From Pseudomonas chlororaphis (GTDB lineage: Bacteria; Pseudomonadota; Gammaproteobacteria; Pseudomonadales; Pseudomonadaceae): a DNA stretch of 64,000 nucleotides. This document shows positions 26,718-37,508 of this stretch, piece by piece; positions within the stretch are counted from its first letter, which is position 1; each line of letters starts with the position of its first letter. The notes under the pieces were generated by a model. It saw only the letters and a list, made by a program, of their open reading frames with translations, had not been told where the DNA came from and made no database searches. Where the stretch lies: assembly GCF_003731765.1 (NCBI RefSeq), contig NZ_MOAL01000005.1, forward strand, positions 219,896-283,895. The letters are read 5' to 3'. A program made the position numbers and the translations under genes.

Positions 26718-27734
26718 TCACAACTGCAGGATCAAGGTTTTCAAGGGGGGCTGTTGGTCGTTGGAGGGGAAATCCAGGCCCGGGGTCAGCACCTGGCAGT
26801 CGCGGACCGGGCGCCCGGCTTTTTCCGCACAGCGCAGCACTTGGTCACGCCAATCGTCCATGGCGACTTTTGCCAGGTTGTTGCAGCAGATCAGCACCCC
26901 GTCCTCGGCCGTGGCCAGCAGTGCCGGCTTGAGCAGGCTCTGATAGTCACGCAGCAGGTCGACTGTGCCGAACGCACTCTTGGCCCAGGCGGGCGGGTCC
27001 AGCAGCACCAGGTCGTATTGGCGCTGCTCCAGGCGTGGATAGCTCGGCAGTTTGTGCCCGCGCCGCTGGGTGATGGGCAGGCCGGCCAATTGGCGAATAG
27101 CCGGGAAATAATCGGACTGCACGAATTGCATCTCCGGCAGCGCGGGGTTTAGCGCACCGTTCTCTCGGCCAACTGCCAGGTTGCCTTCGGCGAAGTCCAG
27201 GTTGCACACCTCCCGCGCACCGCCGGCCGCAGCACTCAGGCCGACGCCGCAGGTGTAGGCAAAGAGGTTGAGCACGCTTTTGCCGGCGCTGTGTTGCTTG
27301 ACCCAGCCCCGGGTGTTGCGCAGGTCGAGGAACAGCAGCGGGTCTTGCCCGGCATGACGGCCGCGGACCCGATAATTCAGGCCCCACTCGTGACCGACCA
27401 GGTCTTGCAGGGCCGCGTCTTCAGCGCGGTACACCGTGTCTTCGCGATCGATGCGTGAGTTGCCGCGGGAGCGGTCGTTGTAGACCAGCAGGCTGGGCAG
27501 GTCCAAGGCCTGTTCGACCGTGGCATGCAGCTCCAGCAGCGCCTCGCGTTCCAGGGTCTGGTGGAAGCTTTGCACCAGCAGTTGCGGGCCATAGCGGTCG
27601 ATGGTCAGGCCGCCGGCGCCTTCCTGGCTGCCGTGGAACAGCCGGTAGCAGTCGGTGCCTTGCTGATGCAGCTCGGCGAGCAGGTCCTGGCGATGATCGA
27701 GGGCGGCGCGCAGCGCCTGATTCAAGGAAGACAT
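26718..27734 (-). CDS. Class I SAM-dependent methyltransferase (RlmI-like)
   Basis: A 338-residue protein with the RlmI/RlmK-type Rossmann methyltransferase domain. LNLFAYTCGVGLSAAAGGA is motif I, followed by CNLDFAEGNL and the substrate loop LVLLDPPAWAKSAFG. An N-terminal region (GAGGLTIDRYGPQLLVQSFHQ) resembles the linker of large-subunit rRNA cytosine methyltransferases, but the PUA domain of RlmI is missing. The likely target is rRNA; the position is unknown. Confidence 0.85.
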   Translation of the reverse strand: MSSLNQALRAALDHRQDLLAELHQQGTDCYRLFHGSQEGAGGLTIDRYGPQLLVQSFHQTLEREALLELHATVEQALDLPSLLVYNDRSRGNSRIDREDTVYRAEDAALQDLVGHEWGLNYRVRGRHAGQDPLLFLDLRNTRGWVKQHSAGKSVLNLFAYTCGVGLSAAAGGAREVCNLDFAEGNLAVGRENGALNPALPEMQFVQSDYFPAIRQLAGLPITQRRGHKLPSYPRLEQRQYDLVLLDPPAWAKSAFGTVDLLRDYQSLLKPALLATAEDGVLICCNNLAKVAMDDWRDQVLRCAEKAGRPVRDCQVLTPGLDFPSNDQQPPLKTLILQL

Positions 27735-27806
27735 GCGTGGCGCCTTGCGATGGATTGGGCGCGGCAGTTTAACAGCGTCGGCGAGTGGGGCGATGTTTTT
27801 GCAGCC

Positions 27807-28673
27807 CTACAGCCCCATGCGCCGCTTTGCTCGTTGCACCGAACCGTTGCGCACCGCCCAGCGCAGCATCGGCGCACTGCGATTGACGCTGGCGCGAATC
27901 AGTTTGCGTTGCAGAGGGCTCTGGGTGATGTCGAGCATGGCGCTGGCCCAATCCGGCAACAGGTCGATACCGGCCTGCATCATCAGGGCGCCGAAGGGCT
28001 TGGCCAACTGGCTGGGGGCGGGCGCAGCCAGCAGCAGGCGCAGCACCTCGCGGCTGCGCTCGTCGCACAGCAGTTCGGGGCGCAGGCGTTGCAAGTAGTC
28101 GGCCACCTCCCGGCGCGAGCGAGGAACCTCCCGGGCACCCAGGCGTTCGGCAATCAGGGCGATTTCGGCATAGTAACGATCCTGGTCGGCCGCCGATAAC
28201 TGTGGGTTGCGGTAACGCAGGTGAGCGGCAAGAAAACTGCTGACTTCGGCGACATGCACCCAGGTCAGTAAGTCCGGATCGCTGGCCGCGTAGGGCCGGC
28301 CATCGGGGGCCGTGCCGACGATGCGCAAATGAATGGTGCGCACCTTGTCGATCAGCCATTCGGCGTCCTGGCGCGAACCAAAGGTGGTGCCGGAAATGAA
28401 CTGGCCGGTACGGCGCAGGCGCCCGAGCATGTCTTGGCGAAAGTTCGAGTGGTCCCAGACACCGGCCAGGGCCAGCGGGTGCAAGGCCTGCATCAGCAGG
28501 GCACTGATGCCGCCGATCAACATGCTGCTGAAGTCGCCATGCACCTGCCAACTGACCGAGTCCGGGCCGAACAGACCGGGGTCGCCCTTGGGGTTTTCGA
28601 GGTCAAGTTGGCCCAGTGACAGGCCGGACAAACTCATCACCTGGTGTTCGATGCGACTGCGGATGAATTCCAT
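27807..28673 (-). CDS. MpaB/DUF2236-family oxygenase-like protein
   Basis: About 288 residues from the ATG at 28673. The DUF2236 pattern is clear: DFSSMLIGGISALLMQALHPLALAGVWDHS, then RTGQFISGTTFGSRQDAEWLI, and LTWVHVAEVSSFL. Histidines in LHPLA and WVHV are the candidate haem ligands of this fold, of which the latex oxygenase and MpaB are known members. The substrate here is unknown. The next gene upstream is acs, 58 bases away on the same strand. Confidence 0.85.
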   Translation of the reverse strand: MEFIRSRIEHQVMSLSGLSLGQLDLENPKGDPGLFGPDSVSWQVHGDFSSMLIGGISALLMQALHPLALAGVWDHSNFRQDMLGRLRRTGQFISGTTFGSRQDAEWLIDKVRTIHLRIVGTAPDGRPYAASDPDLLTWVHVAEVSSFLAAHLRYRNPQLSAADQDRYYAEIALIAERLGAREVPRSRREVADYLQRLRPELLCDERSREVLRLLLAAPAPSQLAKPFGALMMQAGIDLLPDWASAMLDITQSPLQRKLIRASVNRSAPMLRWAVRNGSVQRAKRRMGL

Positions 28674-28730
28674 AAGGGTTCGATGCGTGGCTGGAAAAGT
28701 AGGCGCGGCTTGCACCGCGCCGCCATCAGA

Positions 28731-30668
<1,938 letters not shown>

Positions 30669-30786
30669 GACGGATCCTTATTCTTGTTTTACGACAAGGC
30701 ATAAGGGTGCGCAGAAAGGCGGGCAAGGTTCAAGGGGGAGGGTTGCAGGGGGCGGCGGGCCGGCCCCTGCAAAGGCAAAGCGCGGA

Positions 30787-32451
30787 TCAGCCGCGGTGAC
30801 GACCGCGGAAGTAGTTGATCAAGCCTTGGGTGGAAGCATCTTCGGCCGGGGTTTCTTCGCTGCCGGTGAGGCGGCTGTAGACGCCCTTGCCCAGTTCCTT
30901 GCCCAGCTCCACGCCCCACTGGTCGAAGGCGTTGATGCCCCAGATCACGCTCTGTACGAAGACTTTGTGTTCGTACATCGCCACCAGCGCGCCCAGGCGC
31001 CGCGGGCTGATGCGCTCGACCACCAGGGTGTTGCTCGGACGGTTGCCCGGGATCACCTTGTGCGGTGCAAGTTTCTGCACTTCGTCTTCGCTGAGGCCTT
31101 TTTCACGCAGCTCGGCTTCGGCTTCGGCGCGGGTCTTGCCGAGCATCAGCGCCTGGCTTTGCGACAGGCAGTTGGCGTACAGCCATTGATGGTGATCGGC
31201 CACCGGGTTGAAGCTGACGATCGGCACGATGAAGTCGGCCGGGATCAATTGGGTGCCTTGGTGCAGCAACTGGTGGTAAGCGTGCTGGCCGTTGCAGCCG
31301 ACGCCGCCCCAGATCACCGGACCGGTGTCGGTGGACACGGGCGTACCGTCCTGGCGCACGCTCTTGCCGTTGGACTCCATGTCCAACTGCTGCAGGTGCT
31401 TGGTGATGTTACGCAGGTAGTGGTCGTACGGCAGGATCGCGTGGGCCTGGGAGCCCCAGAAGTTGCCGTACCACACGCCAAGCAGGGCCAGCAGCACCGG
31501 CATGTTCTGTTCGAACGGCGCGCTCTGGAAATGCTGGTCCATGGTGTAGGCGCCGGACAGCAGCTCCTTGAAGTTGGACATGCCGATGGCCAGAGCGATA
31601 GGCAGACCGATGGCCGACCACAGCGAGTAGCGCCCGCCGACCCAGTCCCACATCGGGAAGATGTTCTCTTCGCGAATGCCGAAAGCCACCGCCGCCGCAT
31701 TGTTGCTGGAAACGGCGATGAAGTGCCGGTACAGCTCGGCTTCTGAACCACCCTGGGCCAGGTACCAAGCCCGGGCTGCCTGGGCGTTCTTCAGGGTTTC
31801 CAGGGTATTGAAGGACTTGGACGAGACGATGAACAAGGTGGTTTCAGCACGAATCTTCGCCGACAGCTCATGGAACTCACTGCCGTCGATGTTCGCCAGG
31901 TAGTGGCAGCGCACGCCTTTGTGGGCGTAGGACAACAGCGCCTCGGACACCAGTTCCGGGCCCAGGAAGGAGCCGCCGATGCCGATGTTCACCACGTCGG
32001 TGATCGGTTTTTCGCTGTAGCCGCGCCACAGGCCGTCGTGGATGCGGCCGACCAGCTCGGTGATCTGGTTCAGTACCTTGTGCACTTCGGGCATCACGTT
32101 GACGCCGTTGACCGACAGCTTGTCGCCCACGGGACGGCGCAGCGCGGTGTGCAGGGCTGGACGCCCTTCGGAGGAGTTCACGGTCTCGCCGGAAAACAGT
32201 GCCTTGATCGCATCCTTCAGGCCGACTTCGTCGGCCAGGCCCACCAGCAGGTCGCGGGTTTCGCTGCTGATCAGGTTTTTCGAGTAATCCAGAAACAGCC
32301 CACAGCTGCTCAGGCTGAAGTGATGAAAGCGCTGTGGGTCGGCATTAAAGGCCTCGCGCATGCTGAAATCCTGCATGGCTTGGCGGTGGTCATTCAACGC
32401 TTGCCAGGCGGGCAGAGCGGTAACGTCGTGAGGAGTGCGGTAGTACGCCAT
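30787..32451 (-). CDS. pgi: Glucose-6-phosphate isomerase
   Basis: Interconverts glucose-6-phosphate and fructose-6-phosphate; in Pseudomonas it serves mainly gluconeogenesis and exopolysaccharide supply. It has 554 residues. The family signatures VNIGIGGSFLGPELVSEAL, FIVSSKSFNTLET, DWVGGRYSLWSAIGLP and GCNGQHAYHQLLHQGT are intact. In other Pseudomonas the next gene upstream is panD; here that place holds a degraded panD remnant. Confidence 0.97.
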   Translation of the reverse strand: MAYYRTPHDVTALPAWQALNDHRQAMQDFSMREAFNADPQRFHHFSLSSCGLFLDYSKNLISSETRDLLVGLADEVGLKDAIKALFSGETVNSSEGRPALHTALRRPVGDKLSVNGVNVMPEVHKVLNQITELVGRIHDGLWRGYSEKPITDVVNIGIGGSFLGPELVSEALLSYAHKGVRCHYLANIDGSEFHELSAKIRAETTLFIVSSKSFNTLETLKNAQAARAWYLAQGGSEAELYRHFIAVSSNNAAAVAFGIREENIFPMWDWVGGRYSLWSAIGLPIALAIGMSNFKELLSGAYTMDQHFQSAPFEQNMPVLLALLGVWYGNFWGSQAHAILPYDHYLRNITKHLQQLDMESNGKSVRQDGTPVSTDTGPVIWGGVGCNGQHAYHQLLHQGTQLIPADFIVPIVSFNPVADHHQWLYANCLSQSQALMLGKTRAEAEAELREKGLSEDEVQKLAPHKVIPGNRPSNTLVVERISPRRLGALVAMYEHKVFVQSVIWGINAFDQWGVELGKELGKGVYSRLTGSEETPAEDASTQGLINYFRGRHRG

Positions 32452-32698
32452 CGCTGCGGTTTTCCTTTTGCTTGAACTGCCTTTTGGACACTGAATAGCC
32501 CGGAACGTCCTGCGTGGGGGCAGGGTCCAGGTTCGGTCAACCCTGCGCTGACACGATTCATCACGCAGGGCGATTACAGTAACTCCCGCGTGCCGATCTG
32601 TCTTGGCTTTGTCTAACCGCTGGCCGGTACTTTTTTATACCGGTGCAGGCTTCCAGAGCTCCAGGCGGGTTTGCGGATGAAGAAATCGGGGGAAGGGC

Positions 32699-32862
32699 TC
32701 AGGCCAACTGAATAGCAAGCGTGCGGCTGGTGTGGCTCAGTTCGTTGCCGGGCGTCCTGTGCAGATGCGCGGCTTGAAGTTGAGCCTGATGGCGTGCCTG
32801 AGTGTTCCCGGGGCAGATCCTTGAACGGGGCCTGGCAGTTGTGGCTGCAGGCCCCGGCGGGC
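32699..32862 (-). pseudogene. panD: panD remnant (aspartate 1-decarboxylase), frameshifted and 5'-truncated
   Basis: Read on the minus strand, LNFKPR (about 32784-32767) is followed, after a one-base deletion, by PGNELSHTSRTLAIQLA and a TGA at 32699-32701. This is the C-terminal end of Pseudomonas PanD (NFKPRMLYMAPGNELSHTS...QLA) as I know it. Further upstream, fragments such as GATCTGC (the IIC of PanD) and a GCAGCCACAA run remain recognisable at base level, but no frame is open. The first two thirds, including the Gly-Ser cleavage site that forms the pyruvoyl group, is gone. It lies directly between panC and pgi, the normal panD location. Confidence 0.82.
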
Positions 32863-32902
32863 GGCAGTTTGCCCGAAGGTGTGACGCCGGGCAATCCGGC
32901 GT

Positions 32903-33763
32903 TTACGCCGGTGTGTCGAGGTTCAGGTGCAGGTTGTCGATCAGCCGTGTGGCGCCCAGGTAGGCGGCCACCAGAATCACCAGGTCGCGATCATCGGCAG
33001 TGGCTGGACGCAGGTTCATGGCCTGGCGAATTTCCAGGTAGTCCCGACGGAACCCTTGGGCTTCGAGTTGTTGCTGCTGTTCGGCCAAGAGCTTCGGGTA
33101 GTCCCGCTCGCCGTCGCGAATGGCCTGGGCGATCTGGCTCAGGCTGCGATACAAGGCCGGGGCGATGGCCCGCTGTTCTTCGTTGAGGTAACCGTTGCGT
33201 GATGACAGGGCCAGGCCGTCGGCAGCACGCACGGTGGGCTCGCCGATGATCTGGATCGGCAGGTTCAGGTCGTGGGCCAGGGCGCGGATGACCGCCAGTT
33301 GCTGGAAGTCCTTCTGGCCGAAGACAGCGAGGTCCGGCTGGACCATGTTGAACAGCTTGCTGACCACCGTGGCCACGCCTTCAAAGTGCCCCGGACGGCT
33401 GGCGCCGCACAGGCCTTCGGAGAGCTGGGGCACGCTGACCCGGGTCTGCCCGGCCATGCCATCGGGGTACATCTCTTCAACGCTGGGGGCGAACAGCAAA
33501 TGGCAGCCTGCTTCCAGCAGCTTTTCCTGGTCGGCAAGCAAGGTGCGCGGATATTTGTCCAAGTCTTCGCCAGCGCCGAATTGCAGCGGGTTGACGAAGA
33601 TGCTCGCGACCACGAAGTCCACACGTTGGGCGGCCTTGGCCACCAGCGCCGCGTGGCCGCTGTGCAGATTGCCCATGGTGGGCACGAAGCCGATGCGTTT
33701 GCCTTCATTACGCGCACGGGCAACAGCTGCGCGCAGTTCGCGCACGGTTTTTACAGTGTTCAT
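32903..33763 (-). CDS. panC: Pantothenate synthetase
   Basis: Condenses pantoate and beta-alanine to pantothenate with ATP, in the cytoplasm. The 286-residue length is normal. Motifs: FVPTMGNLHSGHAALV (HIGH-type nucleotide site), SIFVNPLQFGAGEDLDKYPRT, FGQKDFQQLAVI and LALSSRNGYL. Its start overlaps the panB stop by ATGA. The gene that would supply its beta-alanine, panD, is broken next door, yet panC itself shows no damage. Confidence 0.97.
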   Translation of the reverse strand: MNTVKTVRELRAAVARARNEGKRIGFVPTMGNLHSGHAALVAKAAQRVDFVVASIFVNPLQFGAGEDLDKYPRTLLADQEKLLEAGCHLLFAPSVEEMYPDGMAGQTRVSVPQLSEGLCGASRPGHFEGVATVVSKLFNMVQPDLAVFGQKDFQQLAVIRALAHDLNLPIQIIGEPTVRAADGLALSSRNGYLNEEQRAIAPALYRSLSQIAQAIRDGERDYPKLLAEQQQQLEAQGFRRDYLEIRQAMNLRPATADDRDLVILVAAYLGATRLIDNLHLNLDTPA

Positions 33764-34560
33764 GCGGAAAACCCGTGCTCGACGCCTGGGAAGGTCCCGG
33801 CTTTGACTTCAGCGACATACGCGCTGAACGCGGCTTGAATACTGTCTTGGCCTTCCATGAAGTTCTTCACGAATTTTGGCGCACGACCTGTGAGGGACAG
33901 CCCCAGCATGTCGTGCATGACCAGCACCTGGCCGTCGGTGGCACTGCCGGCACCGATACCGATCACCGGGATTTTCACCGCTTGGGTGATTTCTGCTGCC
34001 AGCTCGCTGGGTACGCATTCCAGCAGGAGCATGGCCGCGCCGGCCTGTTCCAGTGCAATGGCGTCAGCGCGCATCTGCCGCGCCTGGTTTTCATTGCGCC
34101 CCTGGACCTTGTAGCCGCCGAGGATGTTCACCGCTTGTGGGGTCAGGCCCATGTGGGCGCACACCGGAACACCGCGCTCGGCCAACAGGCGAATCGACTC
34201 CGCCAACCACACGGCACCTTCGACCTTGACCATGTGCGCACCGGCCTGCATCAGCTGGGCGCTGTTGTTCAGCGCTTGTTCGGTGGTGGCGTAGGCCATG
34301 AAGGGCAGGTCCGCGAGGATCAGGGCACCCTGGTTGCCGCGTTTCACCGCCGCCACGTGGTAGGCCATGTCCGCAGTGGTCACTGGCAGGGTGCTGTCGT
34401 GCCCCTGCAGGACCATGCCCAGGGAGTCGCCCACTAGCAGGACTTCGACGCCAGCCTGGCAGCAGGTGTGGGCGAAGGTCGCGTCATAGCAGGTCAGCAT
34501 GGTGATCTTTTCACCTTTCTGCTTGAGGCTTTGCAGGGTGGTCAGAGTGATGTCTGGCAT
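33760..34560 (-). CDS. panB: 3-methyl-2-oxobutanoate hydroxymethyltransferase
   Basis: Makes ketopantoate from 2-oxoisovalerate and methylene-THF. The 266-residue length is normal. Motifs: KITMLTCYDATFA, VGDSLGMVLQGHDSTLPVT, MVKVEGAVW, HMGLTPQAVN and VIGIGAGSATDGQVLVMHDMLGL. First gene of a panB-panC unit. It draws its substrate from the valine pathway (ilv genes at 57.5-60.8 kb). Confidence 0.97.
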   Translation of the reverse strand: MPDITLTTLQSLKQKGEKITMLTCYDATFAHTCCQAGVEVLLVGDSLGMVLQGHDSTLPVTTADMAYHVAAVKRGNQGALILADLPFMAYATTEQALNNSAQLMQAGAHMVKVEGAVWLAESIRLLAERGVPVCAHMGLTPQAVNILGGYKVQGRNENQARQMRADAIALEQAGAAMLLLECVPSELAAEITQAVKIPVIGIGAGSATDGQVLVMHDMLGLSLTGRAPKFVKNFMEGQDSIQAAFSAYVAEVKAGTFPGVEHGFSA

Positions 34561-34950
34561 GAAAAGGGGTCCTCATTCAGGCGCTTTGGAAACTACTGCG
34601 AGTAACGCGCGTGATTCTTCGTTATTCAGGCGCACGGTCTTGTGTCGTGCTTATAGAGCCTGGTTTCAAGCGATGTGCCTCAATGGCAGGCGTTCGGCCT
34701 GCGCTGCGTGCACCTGACCCGGTGCTCGGCGCAGCTGTAAACAGCGGGTGCCACCGCCCTTATGCAGCTGTGGATGCCGGTTCTTCCCTGGGGTTGCTAC
34801 GCCTACACATAGCTTGAATTGCGCCCTGTAACGCCATGACGGCGGCAACGGGACGCCTATAGTCGTGAGGAGAACTCGGGAAGTCAATTAGATGTGTTAC
34901 CGCCTTGTTACGCCGTGGGTGTTACCGCCGTTACTGATGCGATTCAGCTT
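34561..34950. other. Intergenic region folK / panB with GTTAC repeats
   Basis: About 390 bases with no convincing gene. In Pseudomonas folK and panB usually lie close together. It contains four GTTAC words at 34896, 34907, 34921 and 34930, three of them as TGTTAC. These equal the CbrB half-site, but no inverted partner (GTAACA at 14 bases) or sigma54 element is present. Confidence 0.45.
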
Positions 34951-35433
34951 TCAGGCGAGGCGTTCCAGGCCGACAAATGGGCAGGCGGCAAGCAAATCCT
35001 TGAGGTGGCGGCCATCGGCCAGTTGCAGGTTTTCCGGGGCCAGCTCCGCCAGGGGATAGAGGACGAAGGCGCGCGCGTGCATATGGTAGTGGGGGACCTT
35101 GAGGCGGGGTTCGTCGATCAGACGATCGCCAAACAGCAAGATGTCCAGGTCGAGGGTTCGCGGTCCCCAGCGTTCAAGGCGCTCGCGGCCTTGATCGTTT
35201 TCGATGGCTTGCAGCGCATCGAGCAGTGCCAGGGGCGCGAGGTCGCTGTCCAGGGCCGCCACCGCATTGGTGTAGCGAGGCTGGCCAGGCAGCAGGGAGT
35301 CGCTTTGATAAAAGGCTGAGGTCCCGACCAATCGGCTTTGCGGCAACTGCGCCAGCGCGTCGATCGCGCTGCGCAGTTGTGCTTCCGGGGCCGCCAGGTT
35401 GCTGCCCATGCCGATGTAGATGCGTTCCATCAC
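34951..35433 (-). CDS. folK: HPPK: 2-amino-4-hydroxy-6-hydroxymethyldihydropteridine pyrophosphokinase
   Basis: Transfers pyrophosphate from ATP to the pterin in folate synthesis. It has 160 residues. Motifs: IGMGSNLAAPEAQLR, then GRERLERWGPRTLDLDILLFGD with the Mg-binding DLDILLF, and VPHYHMHARAFVLYPLAEL. The start lies directly at the pcnB stop with no gap, so it is coupled to pcnB. Confidence 0.96.
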   Translation of the reverse strand: MMERIYIGMGSNLAAPEAQLRSAIDALAQLPQSRLVGTSAFYQSDSLLPGQPRYTNAVAALDSDLAPLALLDALQAIENDQGRERLERWGPRTLDLDILLFGDRLIDEPRLKVPHYHMHARAFVLYPLAELAPENLQLADGRHLKDLLAACPFVGLERLA

Positions 35434-36837
35434 TTATTCGCCTGATGCACCCGGGGTGCCGGCGGCACGTTTGCGTTTGCTGCCACTGCTGCGGCGACGC
35501 TTACGCGGTGCGCCGCTGGCGCCTTCGTCCTTGCCGCTGAGGTCGCGGATCATGTCCCGGCGCCCGGCTTCGTTGGCGTCCTGGTAGTCGGTCCACCATT
35601 CACCCAGGCCGTCGGTCTGCTCGCCGGCGCTTTCGCGCAGCAGCAGGAAGTCGTAGCCAGCGCGGAAACGCGGGTTGTCCAGCAACTGGTCGGCCCGTTT
35701 GCCGCTGCGCCGCGGCAGGCGCTCCTGCATGTCCCAGATCTCGCGGATCGGCATGGTAAAGCGCTTGGGGATGGCGATGCGTTGGCATTGCTCGGCGATC
35801 AGCTCGTGAGCCGCTTCCTGCATGGCCGGTATCGGCGGCATGCCGCGTTCCTGCAGGCGCAGTACGCGAGTCGGCAGGGCGGGCCAGAGCAGGGCGGCGA
35901 ACAGGAAGGCCGGTGTTACCGGTTTGTTCTGCTTGATGCGCAGGTCGGTGTTGGCCAGGGCTTCGCTGATCAGGGTGTGGGTGTACGTCGGGTTGTGCTC
36001 CAGCGCCTCGGCACTGGCCGGGAACAGCGGGTCGAACAGTTGCAGGTCCACCAGCATTTCGAAGGTGTCGGCGGCATGCCCCGAAAGGAACAGCTTCAGA
36101 ACTTCTTCGAACAGGCGCGCCGAAGGAATTTCCCGCAGCATGGGCGCCAGTTCACGAATCGGCGTGGCGGTGTGTTTCTCGATGCCGAAATCCAGCTTGG
36201 CGGCGAAACGCACGGCCCGCAGCATGCGCACCGGGTCTTCCTGGTAACGCTGACGTGGGTCGCCAATCAGGCGCACCAGATGATTGCGGATGTCGTGCAC
36301 GCCGTTGGCGTAGTCGAGAATGCGCTCGCTGACCGGATCGTAATAGAGGGCGTTGATGGTGAAGTCGCGGCGCTGGGCGTCCTCTTCGAGGGTACCGTAG
36401 ACGTTGTCCCGCAGAATGCGCCCGCTCTCGTTGCGCGAGGACTGGTTGCTGTCCTCCTCGTCTTCGTTCTGCGGGTGATTGGCGCGGAAGGTCGCGACTT
36501 CGATGATTTCTCGACCAAAGTGGATGTGCACCAGTTTGAAACGGCGACCGATGATGCGCGCGTTACGAAACTCGGCCCGCACTTGCTCCGGCGTGGCGCT
36601 GGTGGCGACGTCGAAATCCTTGGGGGTGATATTGAGCAGCATGTCGCGCACGCAACCGCCGACCAGGTAGGCCTGGTAGCCGGCGTTCTGCAGGCGCTCG
36701 ACGATATTCACCGCATAACGGCTGAACTGGGCGCGCTGCAGCGAATGTTGGCTGCTATTAAGCACTTCAGGCGTGCTGCGTTGGTGTTGCGTACGACGCA
36801 AGGGAGAACGGAATGACTGGAACAACTTCTTCAGCAT
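35434..36837 (-). CDS. pcnB: Poly(A) polymerase I
   Basis: Adds poly(A) tails that promote RNA decay. It has about 467 residues from MLKKLFQSFRSPL at 36837, the usual start in the genus; an ATG three codons upstream is possible. The nucleotidyltransferase core AYLVGGCVRDMLL with DFDVATSATPEQV is present, followed by the tRNA/PAP RNA-binding block (RDFTINALYYDP, EDPVRMLRAVRFAAKL). The C-terminal tail is very basic (PRKRRRSSGSKRKRAA). It lies downstream of crcZ, as in all Pseudomonas. Confidence 0.96.
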   Translation of the reverse strand: MLKKLFQSFRSPLRRTQHQRSTPEVLNSSQHSLQRAQFSRYAVNIVERLQNAGYQAYLVGGCVRDMLLNITPKDFDVATSATPEQVRAEFRNARIIGRRFKLVHIHFGREIIEVATFRANHPQNEDEEDSNQSSRNESGRILRDNVYGTLEEDAQRRDFTINALYYDPVSERILDYANGVHDIRNHLVRLIGDPRQRYQEDPVRMLRAVRFAAKLDFGIEKHTATPIRELAPMLREIPSARLFEEVLKLFLSGHAADTFEMLVDLQLFDPLFPASAEALEHNPTYTHTLISEALANTDLRIKQNKPVTPAFLFAALLWPALPTRVLRLQERGMPPIPAMQEAAHELIAEQCQRIAIPKRFTMPIREIWDMQERLPRRSGKRADQLLDNPRFRAGYDFLLLRESAGEQTDGLGEWWTDYQDANEAGRRDMIRDLSGKDEGASGAPRKRRRSSGSKRKRAAGTPGASGE

Positions 36838-37017
36838 GGGATGCACTGTTTGAAGGAATGTTCGGCCAAAACGAAGAATGACCGCATGATGGGCGGGGAT
36901 TCTAGCATTTAGTCAGAGGATGGTGTAGGAAGCTGCGGCGAGTTGTGCGGGGCGTCTGAAAGGGCCGTGTTACCTGGCGTTCAGAGCTTATGGGGGGGAG
37001 TTGCGTGAATGACGGAA

Positions 37018-37042
37018 ACTACAAGGGGAGCCGAAGCTCCCC
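37018..37042 (-). terminator. crcZ terminator
   Basis: GGGGAGC at 37025-37031 and GCTCCCC at 37036-37042 form a 7-bp stem around a tetraloop (TTCG on the minus strand), followed on the minus strand by TTGTAGTTT. Confidence 0.8.
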
Positions 37043-37383
37043 CAGAAGTAGTTGCGTGCTCTATTTTTATTATTGGTTTCGGGCTTCTTGTTTTTGTTAA
37101 ACGCCCTTGTCACCCGGTTAACCCGAAGTGACCCTCCCAATCGGGAGCCAAGAGCAAACGGATTGCTTTGATCGCTGTGTTGCAATGATCTATCGATCCA
37201 ACCAGTTCAGGCTCTGTCTTAGGACAGTTTTTGTTGTTCTCGGCCTGGTTGTGGGGCTAGCCCCAAGTACAACGCCTCTCCAAAAGAATCAGTTAGCTGC
37301 GCCTCCGCCGTGTTGTTTTTATTGTGCGTGAGTCGATTCGTCTTATTTTTATTGTCTTGTGCATTGCTTGTTATTGTTTTTGT
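37018..37383 (-). ncRNA. crcZ: CrcZ small RNA (Hfq/Crc decoy)
   Basis: A 366-base RNA inferred from the promoter, terminator and position between cbrB and pcnB, the conserved crcZ place. On the minus strand it carries six clusters of AANAANAA motifs, at about 37064-37074, 37085-37098, 37228-37238, 37312-37323, 37341-37353 and 37367-37381. These A-rich motifs bind Hfq/Crc and so relieve catabolite repression. The 5' end is set about 12 bases after the sigma54 -12 element. The length agrees with the roughly 370-400 bases known in the genus. Confidence 0.93.
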
Positions 37384-37394
37384 ACTAAGCATAT

Positions 37395-37410
37395 AGCAGA
37401 TGCCGTGCCA
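37395..37410 (-). promoter_or_regulatory. Sigma54 promoter of crcZ
   Basis: On the minus strand TGGCACGGCATCTGCT has exact GG-N10-GC spacing. It lies between the cbrB terminator and the first CA motif. Confidence 0.9.
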
Positions 37411-37469
37411 ACTTTTTCAAAGCCCAGTAAAACAAGGGGTTAGGGCTAAGAGGGGGTGTTTTGCAGGGC

Positions 37470-37508
37470 AAAAAAAACCGGGGCTTCGTTACCTTTAGCC
37501 CCGGCTTT
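37470..37508 (-). terminator. cbrB terminator
   Basis: On the minus strand CCGGGGCT (37504-37497) pairs with AGCCCCGG (37485-37478), followed by a run of seven or eight T. It separates cbrB from crcZ transcription. Confidence 0.88.

Noticed and set aside
32613..32894. A 93-codon frame on the minus strand between panC and pgi
   Set aside because: It runs through the panD remnant in a different frame and has no family resemblance; treated as chance.
37128..37331. A 67-codon frame on the plus strand ending in a Cys-rich tail
   Set aside because: It lies antisense to CrcZ; the T-rich CA-motif complements create the frame. No ribosome-binding site.
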